Notes under the pieces: model-generated
Told to the model about the DNA's origin: nothing
What the model saw: the letters and a program-made list of their open reading frames with translations, nothing else
The model's database searches: none
Made by a program: the position numbers and the translations under genes
Source of the DNA: Pedobacter psychrotolerans
Lineage (GTDB): Bacteria > Bacteroidota > Bacteroidia > Sphingobacteriales > Sphingobacteriaceae
Length of the DNA: 64,000 nucleotides
Reading direction: 5' to 3'
NCBI RefSeq assembly: GCF_004340665.1
Contig: NZ_SLWO01000003.1
Location: 124,001 to 188,000 of the forward strand
In this document: positions 1 to 7,817 of the stretch, piece by piece
Position numbering within the stretch: position 1 is the first letter of the stretch
Layout of the letters: the number at the start of each line of letters is the position of its first letter

Positions 1-201
1 GTAATTAAGATGGGTTAAGTGTTTAGGCGGTTAGTTGGTAAGAACCTGAAAATGTTTAGATGGGTTATAAGGTTAGATGGGTTAGACTAATATTAAAACT
101 TAACAACACTAACGCTAAACCATACTAAACCCTAAACTATACTAAACGAATCTAAGTTACTATACCAATTCAAAGTCCTTAACCCTAAACAATCACCCCG
201 T
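1..201. repeat. Degenerate TTAG/CTAAAC repeat region 3' of hcp
   Basis: No gene is visible. AGATGGGTTA occurs three times (8-17, 58-67, 75-84) and CTAAAC five times (115-120, 125-130, 132-137, 142-147, 185-190). The two motif families are roughly complementary, so the transcript could fold into an extended imperfect hairpin. A 16-base block at 122-137 recurs exactly at 13050-13065, downstream of the near-identical hcp copy. Because the hcp gene reads leftwards, this is its 3' flank and may act as a terminator or mRNA-stabilising structure. The region may continue beyond the left edge. Confidence 0.5.
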
Positions 202-597
202 CTACGCTTTAGGCCAATCGTTTAAATGCTCTGCATTTCCAAGTTTCAGCTTTCTGGCTGAGATCTGGAATTTCAGTGTCATCGGGTGATCACCCACAAT
301 GTTGATTCCTTCGGAATACTTCACAATGTAGCCATCTTCAAAATCAACTTCTTTCATTTTGGCATCTTCTTCAGATTTTTTAATTAGAAGGGTTCCGGTA
401 ATGGGTTTGTACTGGTTATTTACCATCGCTTCGATAATTGAGGTGTCTTCGGTTGACTCGATCTCAATATCGATGGTACCGCCGTAAACTCCGGAAGAAG
501 GTCTTCCTTTAGCATCTACATCGCGGTTTAACGCATAGGCGCAATGAAGTACATCATACTCCTTGCCCGAAAAATTTAATCTAGCTTTGAAAGCCAT
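202..597 (-). CDS. tssD: T6SSiii Hcp/TssD tube protein (copy 1)
   Basis: A 131-residue protein of the Bacteroidota Hcp family, the ring-forming subunit of the inner tube pushed out by the T6SS sheath. It begins MAFKARLNF and has the conserved stretches RDVDAKGRPSSGVYGG and SARKLKLGNAEH. It has no signal peptide, as expected for a cytoplasmic tube protein. It differs from the copy at 13079-13474 at only two residues (Ser versus Thr in the IKK(S/T)EEDAK segment, and the last residue, Ala versus Val), with scattered silent DNA differences. The ATG start is preceded by a leader resembling that of the second copy. It lies at the distal end of the effector region rather than next to the other structural genes. 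The family call is firm. Whether this copy carries particular cargo is unknown. Confidence 0.93.
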   Translation of the reverse strand: MAFKARLNFSGKEYDVLHCAYALNRDVDAKGRPSSGVYGGTIDIEIESTEDTSIIEAMVNNQYKPITGTLLIKKSEEDAKMKEVDFEDGYIVKYSEGINIVGDHPMTLKFQISARKLKLGNAEHLNDWPKA

Positions 598-700
598 AAG
601 TTCTAAATTTAAGGTTAAATAATTTGGTTATCTCAGCATTTGCTGTTCTTAATTTACGCACCAAATACCAAGCCAAACTCAATGTATCTCACTCATACAT
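598..700 (-). promoter_or_regulatory. hcp copy 1 leader and likely promoter region
   Basis: Reading leftwards, this leader contains a small hairpin (CAGCA at 634-638, TGCTG at 641-645). Further upstream is a CCAAATACCAAGCCA block (plus-strand reading, around 661-675) that is nearly repeated upstream of the hcp copy at 13079 (CCAAATATCAAGCCA). The shared position suggests a common promoter or leader. No canonical TAnnTTTG box is clear, so the exact promoter position is uncertain. Confidence 0.35.
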
Positions 701-940
701 AATGGCTAACAAGTGTATTTATTTAATAAAATTTAATTTAGAGCTTGTAGAACGAAGATTTTCTATTTGGTGATCAATGTGTTTTTTTTGAAAATAGCCG
801 AAGTCTGATTTTTACTACATTGGATAGATCAAAAAATTGTAGCATTTTTGGACAAAGTGTTACTTTTGGCTACAGAATTATTACTATTCATTTGAGCTAT
901 ATTAGATTCGTTAATGAGACTTCTCTGCTTGTAAAATTTT

Positions 941-1067
941 CTATAAATAGTTGCCCTTCTCAAATTCCTCGATTTTCAAAATTACTTCAGCTATAGCAGG
1001 AAATGCTTTACATTGTAGTAACACCTCTGTCATCTATTAATAATTCATAAATTGGTTTTGTAGCCAT
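941..1067 (-). pseudogene. Frameshifted small-gene remnant
   Basis: Reading leftwards from an ATG at 1065-1067, the sequence encodes MATKPIYELLIDDRGVTTM and then stops. In another frame it continues with a protein-like stretch, KAFPAIAEVILKIEEFEKG, which ends at the stop at 941-943. Two coding-like segments in different frames within 130 bases suggest a decayed small gene, possibly an old immunity or adaptor gene at the end of the effector region. The family is not recognised. The rest of 700-1117 shows no coding capacity. Confidence 0.3.
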
Positions 1068-1117
1068 TAAGTTTTTATTAGTTACTGACATTTAGTTTAA
1101 AATTCATCGGTATAATC

Positions 1118-1858
1118 TTAATTTCCAAATTCCTTTAAATATCCTTTAGTGTCAGGATTTATGTAGGCAATCTTTAAGGTAAACGAATTTAAATCATCAG
1201 CTTTAGAAAAATACAGTTGTATTACTTTCTCCTCTGTAGTCCAACTATAGCTTGGAATTCCGTTTGATTGAGGATCCATCTTAATTTTTGCTTTCTTATT
1301 CTGCTTTTTTAATACCTCTAATAAAGTATTATATTCCTTCTCACCCGAATTATGCAAATTATTGGTTTCAAGAATTACCCTAATCAATTTGTTAGCTGGT
1401 GTAGAACTCATATACAAGCGACTAAACATAATTTCCTTCGAAGTCCAGTACCCGAAACTTCTTAAATCTGGATCTTTCATTCCAATTAATGGAGATTTTC
1501 TTTCTACAAAATCTAAATCACCATACATCTCTCCCTTTTTTATTATATAATTCTCAACATCTTTGTATTGATTTAATAGTCGTTGATCAGTGATATTATA
1601 TAGTGTGAACCATTCAATACTTAGCACTTCATTTCGGCTATTTGTATGCTTATTAGCACCCATTTTATTTTCTTTTACATAAGCTAGTTTAGCAAAAAAA
1701 TTATCTGGATTAAGTTTTTGAAAATCGACTTGAGCAAGATCAACCGGCTTGCCTCTTTCCAAGACAGGGGTGATTCTGTCACTTTTACAGCTGCTCATGC
1801 TTATTAAGCATAAAACGGAGCATAAAAATATTTTTAGCTTATTTTGTCTTTTTTTCAT
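1118..1858 (-). CDS. Unknown lipoprotein at end of T6SS cargo region
   Basis: I do not recognise the family. The ATG at 1856-1858 gives a 246-residue protein starting MKKRQNKLKIF, with a hydrophobic segment and lipobox (ISMSSC), so it is probably membrane-anchored. An upstream in-frame start would add 25 charged residues before the signal peptide and is unlikely. The mature part is mixed alpha/beta with basic patches (for example KKQNKKAKIKMD). It follows a membrane protein gene in the same direction after about 95 bases. Lipoproteins at the ends of T6SS cargo operons are often periplasmic immunity proteins, and that is the working inference here. No direct evidence identifies a partner. Confidence 0.6.
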   Translation of the reverse strand: MKKRQNKLKIFLCSVLCLISMSSCKSDRITPVLERGKPVDLAQVDFQKLNPDNFFAKLAYVKENKMGANKHTNSRNEVLSIEWFTLYNITDQRLLNQYKDVENYIIKKGEMYGDLDFVERKSPLIGMKDPDLRSFGYWTSKEIMFSRLYMSSTPANKLIRVILETNNLHNSGEKEYNTLLEVLKKQNKKAKIKMDPQSNGIPSYSWTTEEKVIQLYFSKADDLNSFTLKIAYINPDTKGYLKEFGN

Positions 1859-1953
1859 CTTGATTTGTATAAATTTTTTCTCTCCATATATTCGTTTTCT
1901 AGATATCTTCGGTCGGTTCTTTCCATAACTCACTATATAGGACTAATTTCCTT

Positions 1954-2622
1954 TTAGTTTACGCCTTTATTTCCTAGATAGCCTTTAATATTCAGAAATA
2001 GAAAAGAAAGATTAAATGCCAAACAAATTATGATCAATGCATCAGTCTTCATATCCAATAGAATCGAAATTAAATACAGAAATGCCGAAATCGGAACCGT
2101 TAACATAAACGCGAACAAAAAGCTGAAAAACTGGGTTTTTGCATGATCGAAAGCATTTTTAAAATCGTAATAAAAACCCAGCATATTAAGGCCTAAAAAA
2201 ACCATAGCCATTATGAGTAAGCCTGTATTTTCAACGATATACTGGTTGGCTCCGGTAAGGATATCAAAAACACCTGCTAAAGCACTCTTAAATATCATGA
2301 ACGGAATTCCAAAAACAACAAGTAGCACTCCAAAATATACGGTCCAAAAAAAAGCCTTTTTTGAAAGTTTTTTAGGTTCATCCACACGGTAACTTTTAAT
2401 AATTGTTTTATTAAAGCGCGATGGCCGGAAACCGTAAATGACGATCAGGAAAAAATAAAACTCTAACTGGAAAATGGTGAGCTGAAAACCATCATTTGTT
2501 TTTCTGATCAGGTTTTCGTTAGATGCCTGAATGATGAAGGAATAAAATAAAGCACATACAACATAGAGCCTAAAAAAAAGGAAATAGCAAAATAGTGCAA
2601 TTGAAATTCTTTTGGCTATCAT
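1954..2622 (-). CDS. Polytopic membrane protein of unknown function
   Basis: A 222-residue protein with about six predicted membrane segments (roughly residues 7-32, 46-65, 89-115, 132-152, 164-189 and 195-212) and short loops. No catalytic motif or family is recognised. It lies 70 bases after the preceding lipoprotein gene on the same strand, within the T6SS cargo region. Its position suggests an inner-membrane immunity protein, perhaps against a pore-forming or membrane-active effector such as the product of 3641-6316. A small unrelated membrane protein is also possible. Confidence 0.55.
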   Translation of the reverse strand: MIAKRISIALFCYFLFFRLYVVCALFYSFIIQASNENLIRKTNDGFQLTIFQLEFYFFLIVIYGFRPSRFNKTIIKSYRVDEPKKLSKKAFFWTVYFGVLLVVFGIPFMIFKSALAGVFDILTGANQYIVENTGLLIMAMVFLGLNMLGFYYDFKNAFDHAKTQFFSFLFAFMLTVPISAFLYLISILLDMKTDALIIICLAFNLSFLFLNIKGYLGNKGVN

Positions 2623-2692
2623 AGCTTGTTCATAAAAAAGAACTACCTGTTCAGTTCTTTTTTAATTAACATAAATTTAGTCATAATATTTA

Positions 2693-3640
2693 CTACCAAA
2701 CCTGCAGTCCTTCAGCATTTTTTGGCAGGTACAGAAAAATCGGATCTCCAGCTTCAAATGACTTCGCTTCTGAGCCTTCTTTAGAGGAAGCAACTTCACC
2801 TTTTAAGTGTAAAATAGGGTGATGGTTTTTTTGCCATAAAGCTACTATTTTTCCGTTTGCATAATACTGAACCGAATAGTTCTGGATGGGCGTAAACGAT
2901 CTTTTCTTTACCTGCGGATCAACAAGGGCAAGCAAATCACCAGAAGTTTCCTTTTCTTCGATCTGCTCCTTACTTGTGTATGTTGTATTGTAAACTAAGG
3001 CTGAAGAGTGCACCAAATATTTATTGTAAGCCAATGAATCAAAGTTTTCGCAGGCATTGCGTATCTCATTATATTTTTGTACTACTTTTTGTTCAATATT
3101 GGGAACAGTTTTTAGGTCTTTTGCTTCGGCCAGTTCTTTACTGTAATCAAAAGGTACCGTGGCCGCAAACTGGATCTTAGTTTCGTAATAAGGAAGTTTT
3201 TTTTCCTCCAGTCCAGAAGGAAGTTCAAATTCTGTTATTTTTTTATACTCAGACAACCTGCTGTTTTTATTGGGTGCGTGATAAAAAGTCAGTTTAACAT
3301 GTGCATATTTAGATATAAATTCGTCCCCATCTTTTGGATAAATTTTAACAATGGCCGTTTGTGGACCGCTCTTGGTAATCATTGCATTAAGGGGCAACAT
3401 CATACTTTCGCCATTGTTCTCCACCATCCTGTAATCTACGTTATCCTGCATTTCCAACACCATTTTGCAACCCTGTTTATTCATCTGAACAGTATAAACA
3501 GGTGTTTCGCTATGTGTTTTTACCTGGGATTTGATATCGCTAATAATTTGTTCCATTGTTTTTTTATCATTTTGTGCCTGACATCCAATATTCAAGAATT
3601 GAATTAAAATGGCGATGCCGAGTATAATTTTTTTGCTCAT
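2693..3640 (-). CDS. Unknown lipoprotein directly after the 891-residue protein gene
   Basis: A 315-residue protein with a signal peptide and lipobox-like NIGC at about residues 17-20 (MSKKIILGIAILIQFLNIGC). The mature part is Lys/Glu-rich and not assignable to a family. Its start codon abuts the stop codon of the upstream 891-residue gene (TAA then ATG with no spacer), so the two are very likely co-translated and functionally paired. The simplest reading is effector followed by cognate periplasmic immunity lipoprotein. This is inferred from arrangement only. Confidence 0.6.
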   Translation of the reverse strand: MSKKIILGIAILIQFLNIGCQAQNDKKTMEQIISDIKSQVKTHSETPVYTVQMNKQGCKMVLEMQDNVDYRMVENNGESMMLPLNAMITKSGPQTAIVKIYPKDGDEFISKYAHVKLTFYHAPNKNSRLSEYKKITEFELPSGLEEKKLPYYETKIQFAATVPFDYSKELAEAKDLKTVPNIEQKVVQKYNEIRNACENFDSLAYNKYLVHSSALVYNTTYTSKEQIEEKETSGDLLALVDPQVKKRSFTPIQNYSVQYYANGKIVALWQKNHHPILHLKGEVASSKEGSEAKSFEAGDPIFLYLPKNAEGLQVW

Positions 3641-6316
3641 TTATTTGTTTTTAATATAGTAATAACGTCCTTTAAGCATATCTGGTTTAGGCTCTACCAA
3701 TTCGTGGGCTTCATTGTCGACCCCAACCTTTGCCCTCCATATTTTTGCCTTTGCAGTTACATAAACCAAAAGTCCTCCAAATCCTATGCCAGCTTCAACA
3801 TACATGCCTTCGTTGCTTGCACCGGTTTTACCAGAAAAGATAAGAGAGGTTTCGCCTCTTGCAGAGGCTTCGAATTCGACGCCCAGACCTTCACCCGAAG
3901 GACGTGAGTTAAAACTGATCTTTGGGACATCAGCTGCCGCTTTGATCCCTAATTCAGCCCCGATACCCACCGTAGTACTGGCCTCTAAGGGTTCCATACC
4001 ATACTCTTGTCCCAATGTAATATTTGCCTTTAAATCTATCTGTCCAAACGCAAGGAGGTTAAACCAGATTTCTATTCCTGCAACATCGGCAGCGGTACGT
4101 ATTGCTTTGATGACCTGCCCGGCAGCAGGAATAAATTCGGAACATGCGATTAAATCAAGTTTACCTGTTCCTTTTATCAATGGGGTAAAACCAAGGGATA
4201 TGGCCCCTGTTCTCCTTACATTATATATTTTTTCCTTGTCCGGTTCAAGTTTCCAGGTTCCGGCAATCGATATTACGGGGTAATCCATCTGGAAAGTAAT
4301 GGGCAACATTTTTATCGGCAGTTTTGAAGCCAGTTTTGCCGCCATTCCATTTTTGGCTTTGGTGACACCGGTTATATCATCCAATGTTTCTTTTACCTTG
4401 ATTAAAGCCCTTAAAAAAGGTTCTATTTTTGCCGCATACCCGCCTGATATCTCCCTAGTAAAATCACCTGATTTTGCCTTAATAGCGAGATCGAATGATA
4501 CTTCACCATTTAAAAATCTGCGGTTGTTGGAAGCGGCCAAAGTTTTTATCCTGTTCTGCCTTGAAGTAACACCGGTAGGCATATTTGTGTGCGAATAAAC
4601 CTCTGGTGTATCGGAAGATAGCTTTAAACTAAACTCCCACTCCATATCTGGATACACGTTTATTTTTGCAATCTGGTTCGGGTATCTGCAAGTGCTCACT
4701 GGGAGATAATAACTTTGCGCCAACGAATCGCTCAACCAGAAATAGTTGAACATCCACATAAATTCAGAAGCTGCGTTATCCCCCAAACTCCTTTCCAGCC
4801 AAACTTTATTATAAATATAATTGAGCTTTAAAACAATCTGGTTATCACCTTTAAATTCACTTTGCAAAACCTGTACTTCCGATACGTCCTCAGAAGGCGC
4901 CTTGTTTTTATCCGGAATTACATCGGTATCATTCTCTTGCGTAGGATCTTTAATAGTAGTATAGCCTTTATCTGTTTTTTCTGCCGCAATGGCCCTATCC
5001 AATAAGAAAACATGGTTAGGGGAATCATGCTTTTGTCCGCTTGGAAGTAGTAGGCCATTACACGGTACATTTTTATTATGCAGGTTTTCTACCGTAATGG
5101 ATACATCTTTTCTCTTTTCTCCGGCAATGATGGAAAACGGCTGACCAGTTTTGTCGCCCCCTGTGGTTAAAAGGTCTTCATCAAAGCAGGTAAAAGCACT
5201 TCTTTCTTTATCTCCATCATCTTTGATCACGATTTTTGAATAACCGCAGGGATCGAATTCCTTTTTGGTATACCTGATATCACCAATGTACTGGATCTGA
5301 TTTACTTTTTTTGTTTCAATCCTGTCCAAAAAGTCGGTCATCAACTCTTCAGATACGATAAAGCGGCTTGAAATAGACGATTTATTGTCGATATCCTTTA
5401 GCCCTAATACTTTAGCATCATATGTAACCAGATCGGTGGTAGGCTCATCGGCAAAGTTCCTAAAAACTACCCGTTCTTCTTTTTCATTTGTACCGTATAT
5501 TAATCCGGGTTCGGTGTGATATTTATATATTTCGAGTACTACGGTAAAATTTTTCTTTGCTTTTTGTTCCTTTTTCCAGGCAATTTCTATCGGAAAAGAA
5601 ATTTTATGATAGCTGTTGCAATTGCTTGAACTTCCAGCATCCTGAGATATAGCAAAAACCTTTGGTTCTTTCCACAGGTTATTTTTTTTAAAATCATCTG
5701 TACCGATTAAACCTTTCGCTATATCTTCTTCCAATAGGTATACTTTTCCGCGATATTTGTTTTTCTTATCCAGGTTATAGCCGTGCAGCATGATTTCGAG
5801 GTTTGCAAAATCGCCATAACGCTTTACATCTTCACTTTTATTAAAGTAGGCATAACAGATGTTTGATTTGGTTACCGGTATCACATAAAAATAAAAGCCT
5901 GTACCCGGACTTTCGCTGAAAAGTTCTACTCTTTGTTTAAAGCCGTAATAATAGCTATAACCCGAAGGATTAAATAAAAAAGTGCTGCCAACTTTATATT
6001 TAAGACCCAATCCGTATTTACTTACCGGGATTTTTCCGTCGCTTAATGGCCCCCAGAGATTATCGGTAATTTCACCGGATTTTGCTTTTTCCAGGCTTTG
6101 AAAAAACACATCATATATGAACGCCCATCTGGCATTTTCAATGGTGTGTTTAGGATTGGTGGTTTTTCCGCCTACACACCTTTCATCAACTACAAATTCA
6201 TTTTTATTTTCGGTATTTAGGTAAATTCCCATCCCCTTATCAAGCGAATAAAGTTTGCCGTTTTCCCTGAAATAACAATGCTGCAATCCTCTTGTATCTT
6301 CTATTTTATCTGGCAT
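3641..6316 (-). CDS. Large orphan protein, candidate T6SS effector
   Basis: An 891-residue protein without a signal peptide, 2 bases downstream of the PAAR-like gene. I do not recognise a family. The N-terminal half is rich in Tyr, Lys and Asp with several Cys (CVGGK, SNCNSY, DPCGYSK). The middle (about 480-700) looks beta-rich. The last 170 residues are strongly Gly/Ala-rich with alternating hydrophobic residues (GIGAELGIKAAADV, EAGIGFGGLLVYV), a pattern compatible with amphipathic beta-hairpins or membrane insertion. Its size, lack of export signal, position after a PAAR-like gene and following lipoprotein all fit a secreted T6SS cargo. A structural or adaptor role remains possible. No catalytic signature was seen. 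Confidence 0.6.
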   Translation of the reverse strand: MPDKIEDTRGLQHCYFRENGKLYSLDKGMGIYLNTENKNEFVVDERCVGGKTTNPKHTIENARWAFIYDVFFQSLEKAKSGEITDNLWGPLSDGKIPVSKYGLGLKYKVGSTFLFNPSGYSYYYGFKQRVELFSESPGTGFYFYVIPVTKSNICYAYFNKSEDVKRYGDFANLEIMLHGYNLDKKNKYRGKVYLLEEDIAKGLIGTDDFKKNNLWKEPKVFAISQDAGSSSNCNSYHKISFPIEIAWKKEQKAKKNFTVVLEIYKYHTEPGLIYGTNEKEERVVFRNFADEPTTDLVTYDAKVLGLKDIDNKSSISSRFIVSEELMTDFLDRIETKKVNQIQYIGDIRYTKKEFDPCGYSKIVIKDDGDKERSAFTCFDEDLLTTGGDKTGQPFSIIAGEKRKDVSITVENLHNKNVPCNGLLLPSGQKHDSPNHVFLLDRAIAAEKTDKGYTTIKDPTQENDTDVIPDKNKAPSEDVSEVQVLQSEFKGDNQIVLKLNYIYNKVWLERSLGDNAASEFMWMFNYFWLSDSLAQSYYLPVSTCRYPNQIAKINVYPDMEWEFSLKLSSDTPEVYSHTNMPTGVTSRQNRIKTLAASNNRRFLNGEVSFDLAIKAKSGDFTREISGGYAAKIEPFLRALIKVKETLDDITGVTKAKNGMAAKLASKLPIKMLPITFQMDYPVISIAGTWKLEPDKEKIYNVRRTGAISLGFTPLIKGTGKLDLIACSEFIPAAGQVIKAIRTAADVAGIEIWFNLLAFGQIDLKANITLGQEYGMEPLEASTTVGIGAELGIKAAADVPKISFNSRPSGEGLGVEFEASARGETSLIFSGKTGASNEGMYVEAGIGFGGLLVYVTAKAKIWRAKVGVDNEAHELVEPKPDMLKGRYYYIKNK

Positions 6317-6318
6317 GA

Positions 6319-6804
6319 CTATTCAGCGTTTAAAAATTCGTATAAACCGGCCTTATCCAGCTCCTTCATATTCACCAATGGATTAATCTGGGATTGTTGT
6401 TCCTCATCAGCATTATCGATATTCTGCTGCGAAGGCTGCCCTTTCTGCCCGGTTTTGGCAAAAAATATACAGGGCGAACCGCTAATGGTGCAAACACCTT
6501 TGCTATCTTCTACCAAAACCTGTCCACTGTTAATTAATACCATGTCTTTATACATGGCCTTCCATTCAGTTAGTGCAGGCACACAGGGTTTAAAACCACC
6601 TGGGGTTGGCTGAAGTTTACATTGTCCAAAGGTGTTTTTTTCAAAAGTCATCCCGATATCTACATGAGAGGCAATTAATTTTTGTGCACCATCTTTATCA
6701 TTCACATAATGCTTTTGTTGTGTGAGTACTTTAAGCTTATCGGTTGTGGTACCAAACTGGCATTGGCAGGTGGCACCTTGTACAATGATTTCTTTCTGTG
6801 ACAT
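6319..6804 (-). CDS. PAAR-like DUF4280 protein
   Basis: A 161-residue protein of the DUF4280/PAAR-like group, which is thought to cap the VgrG spike and link effectors to it. It opens with the typical IIVQGATCQCQFG segment and has regularly spaced Cys residues (CQCQF, GQCKLQP, KPCVPAL, GVCTI, SPCIFF) and a Pro/Gly-rich core. The C-terminal 35 residues are polar and Gln-rich and may be a linker for cargo. It sits between the 327-residue unknown gene (18 bases upstream) and the 891-residue candidate effector (2 bases downstream), which supports a loading role for one of these. Family membership is confident. The exact partner is inferred. Confidence 0.85.
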   Translation of the reverse strand: MSQKEIIVQGATCQCQFGTTTDKLKVLTQQKHYVNDKDGAQKLIASHVDIGMTFEKNTFGQCKLQPTPGGFKPCVPALTEWKAMYKDMVLINSGQVLVEDSKGVCTISGSPCIFFAKTGQKGQPSQQNIDNADEEQQSQINPLVNMKELDKAGLYEFLNAE

Positions 6805-6822
6805 TTCTCTCCTGTTTTTACA

Positions 6823-7806
6823 TTAACCTAATAAGCTCGCCCAAAATCCTTTTTTCTTTTTACTAGCAACGTTATCTGCTTCTATTTGAATCAATGCTTC
6901 CTGATCTGTTTTTGGAATGCTATTTTCAATTTCGTAGGCAGAGAATACAATACGTTTCGCACTCATTTCTTCGCCGTTTTCTTTTTTATACAAATTCCAA
7001 TCAACACGGGCATGTTTAAGCAAACCTCCATTCTGATCTAAATCAAAGGCGGCATTTAATTTCATTTTTAAAGCCCCTTTTTGCTCCATCTGTATTTTTT
7101 GCTCTTCAGTAAGCTCACTTTCTGAAAAAAAATTCACTTTGAATGTTCCATAATCGGTGTAGTTGGGTTCAACAGACTGAATACCTTCGAAAGCCACGTT
7201 TTTATAAGCGATAACGGGAAAAAATAATGTGCTTTGCCGGGATAATGAACCATCATATTTTAGGTATTGGGGATGAAAAAATACATTCCAGAACATATCT
7301 GCCTTTAGTGCATATTCGAGCTCAAACCTATCCGATATCTTTTTCTCCATCTTTTCTAAATATAGCTCCGCATATCTACCTTCATATTTATCAGAGATTT
7401 TTTCGGCTACCTGTTTCCAGCGGTTTAGGATTTCTCCGTGATTAACAATCCCTCTAAATATTTCGTTCCTGGAATTCACATCAACCTTTAGGGGATATAT
7501 TGCACCCATGCCCATGTTGGCCAGTTGTTCACCAACAAAATCAGGCTCATGCCTGTCTATAAAAAGGTCCGTTTTATCAAAGCATAACTGCCAAACTTTA
7601 TTTTCATCTCTAAATTGGTTCACTTTGAGGTGGATCTGGTAATCTAATCTTTTTGCCACTTCTGTTTTTCCATCGTTATAGTATTTAATGGTAATGCCAT
7701 AATTCCTTGTAGAACGGGGTTTGGGTGCAAAATCAATCGCATGGTCGATATTGAGCTTAATTTTGTCCTGAGCTGCAGAATTTGAAAGGCTACTTACTTT
7801 TTCCAT
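6823..7806 (-). CDS. Unknown T6SS-operon protein, possible adaptor
   Basis: A 327-residue soluble protein without signal peptide or membrane segment. No family is recognised with confidence. It has aromatic-rich beta-like segments (DMFWNVFFHPQYLKYDG) and a Lys-rich tail (ASKKKKGFWASLLG). It lies 11 bases after the Tle1-type lipase gene and 18 bases before the PAAR-like gene. A cytoplasmic protein wedged between an effector and a spike-tip gene is a reasonable candidate for an effector-loading chaperone or adaptor, but the sequence shows no known adaptor motif. Confidence 0.55.
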   Translation of the reverse strand: MEKVSSLSNSAAQDKIKLNIDHAIDFAPKPRSTRNYGITIKYYNDGKTEVAKRLDYQIHLKVNQFRDENKVWQLCFDKTDLFIDRHEPDFVGEQLANMGMGAIYPLKVDVNSRNEIFRGIVNHGEILNRWKQVAEKISDKYEGRYAELYLEKMEKKISDRFELEYALKADMFWNVFFHPQYLKYDGSLSRQSTLFFPVIAYKNVAFEGIQSVEPNYTDYGTFKVNFFSESELTEEQKIQMEQKGALKMKLNAAFDLDQNGGLLKHARVDWNLYKKENGEEMSAKRIVFSAYEIENSIPKTDQEALIQIEADNVASKKKKGFWASLLG

Positions 7807-7817
7807 AACCGAACGTA

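Noticed and set aside
1..201. Telomere-like repeats
   Set aside because: The CTAAAC and GGTTA motifs recall telomeric repeats, but spacing is irregular, the region lies inside a bacterial gene cluster, and a similar block occurs internally at 12960-13078.
3786..4283. 165-codon open frame on the plus strand
   Set aside because: It lies antisense within the 891-residue gene, whose frame fits the operon. It has no protein-like features of its own.
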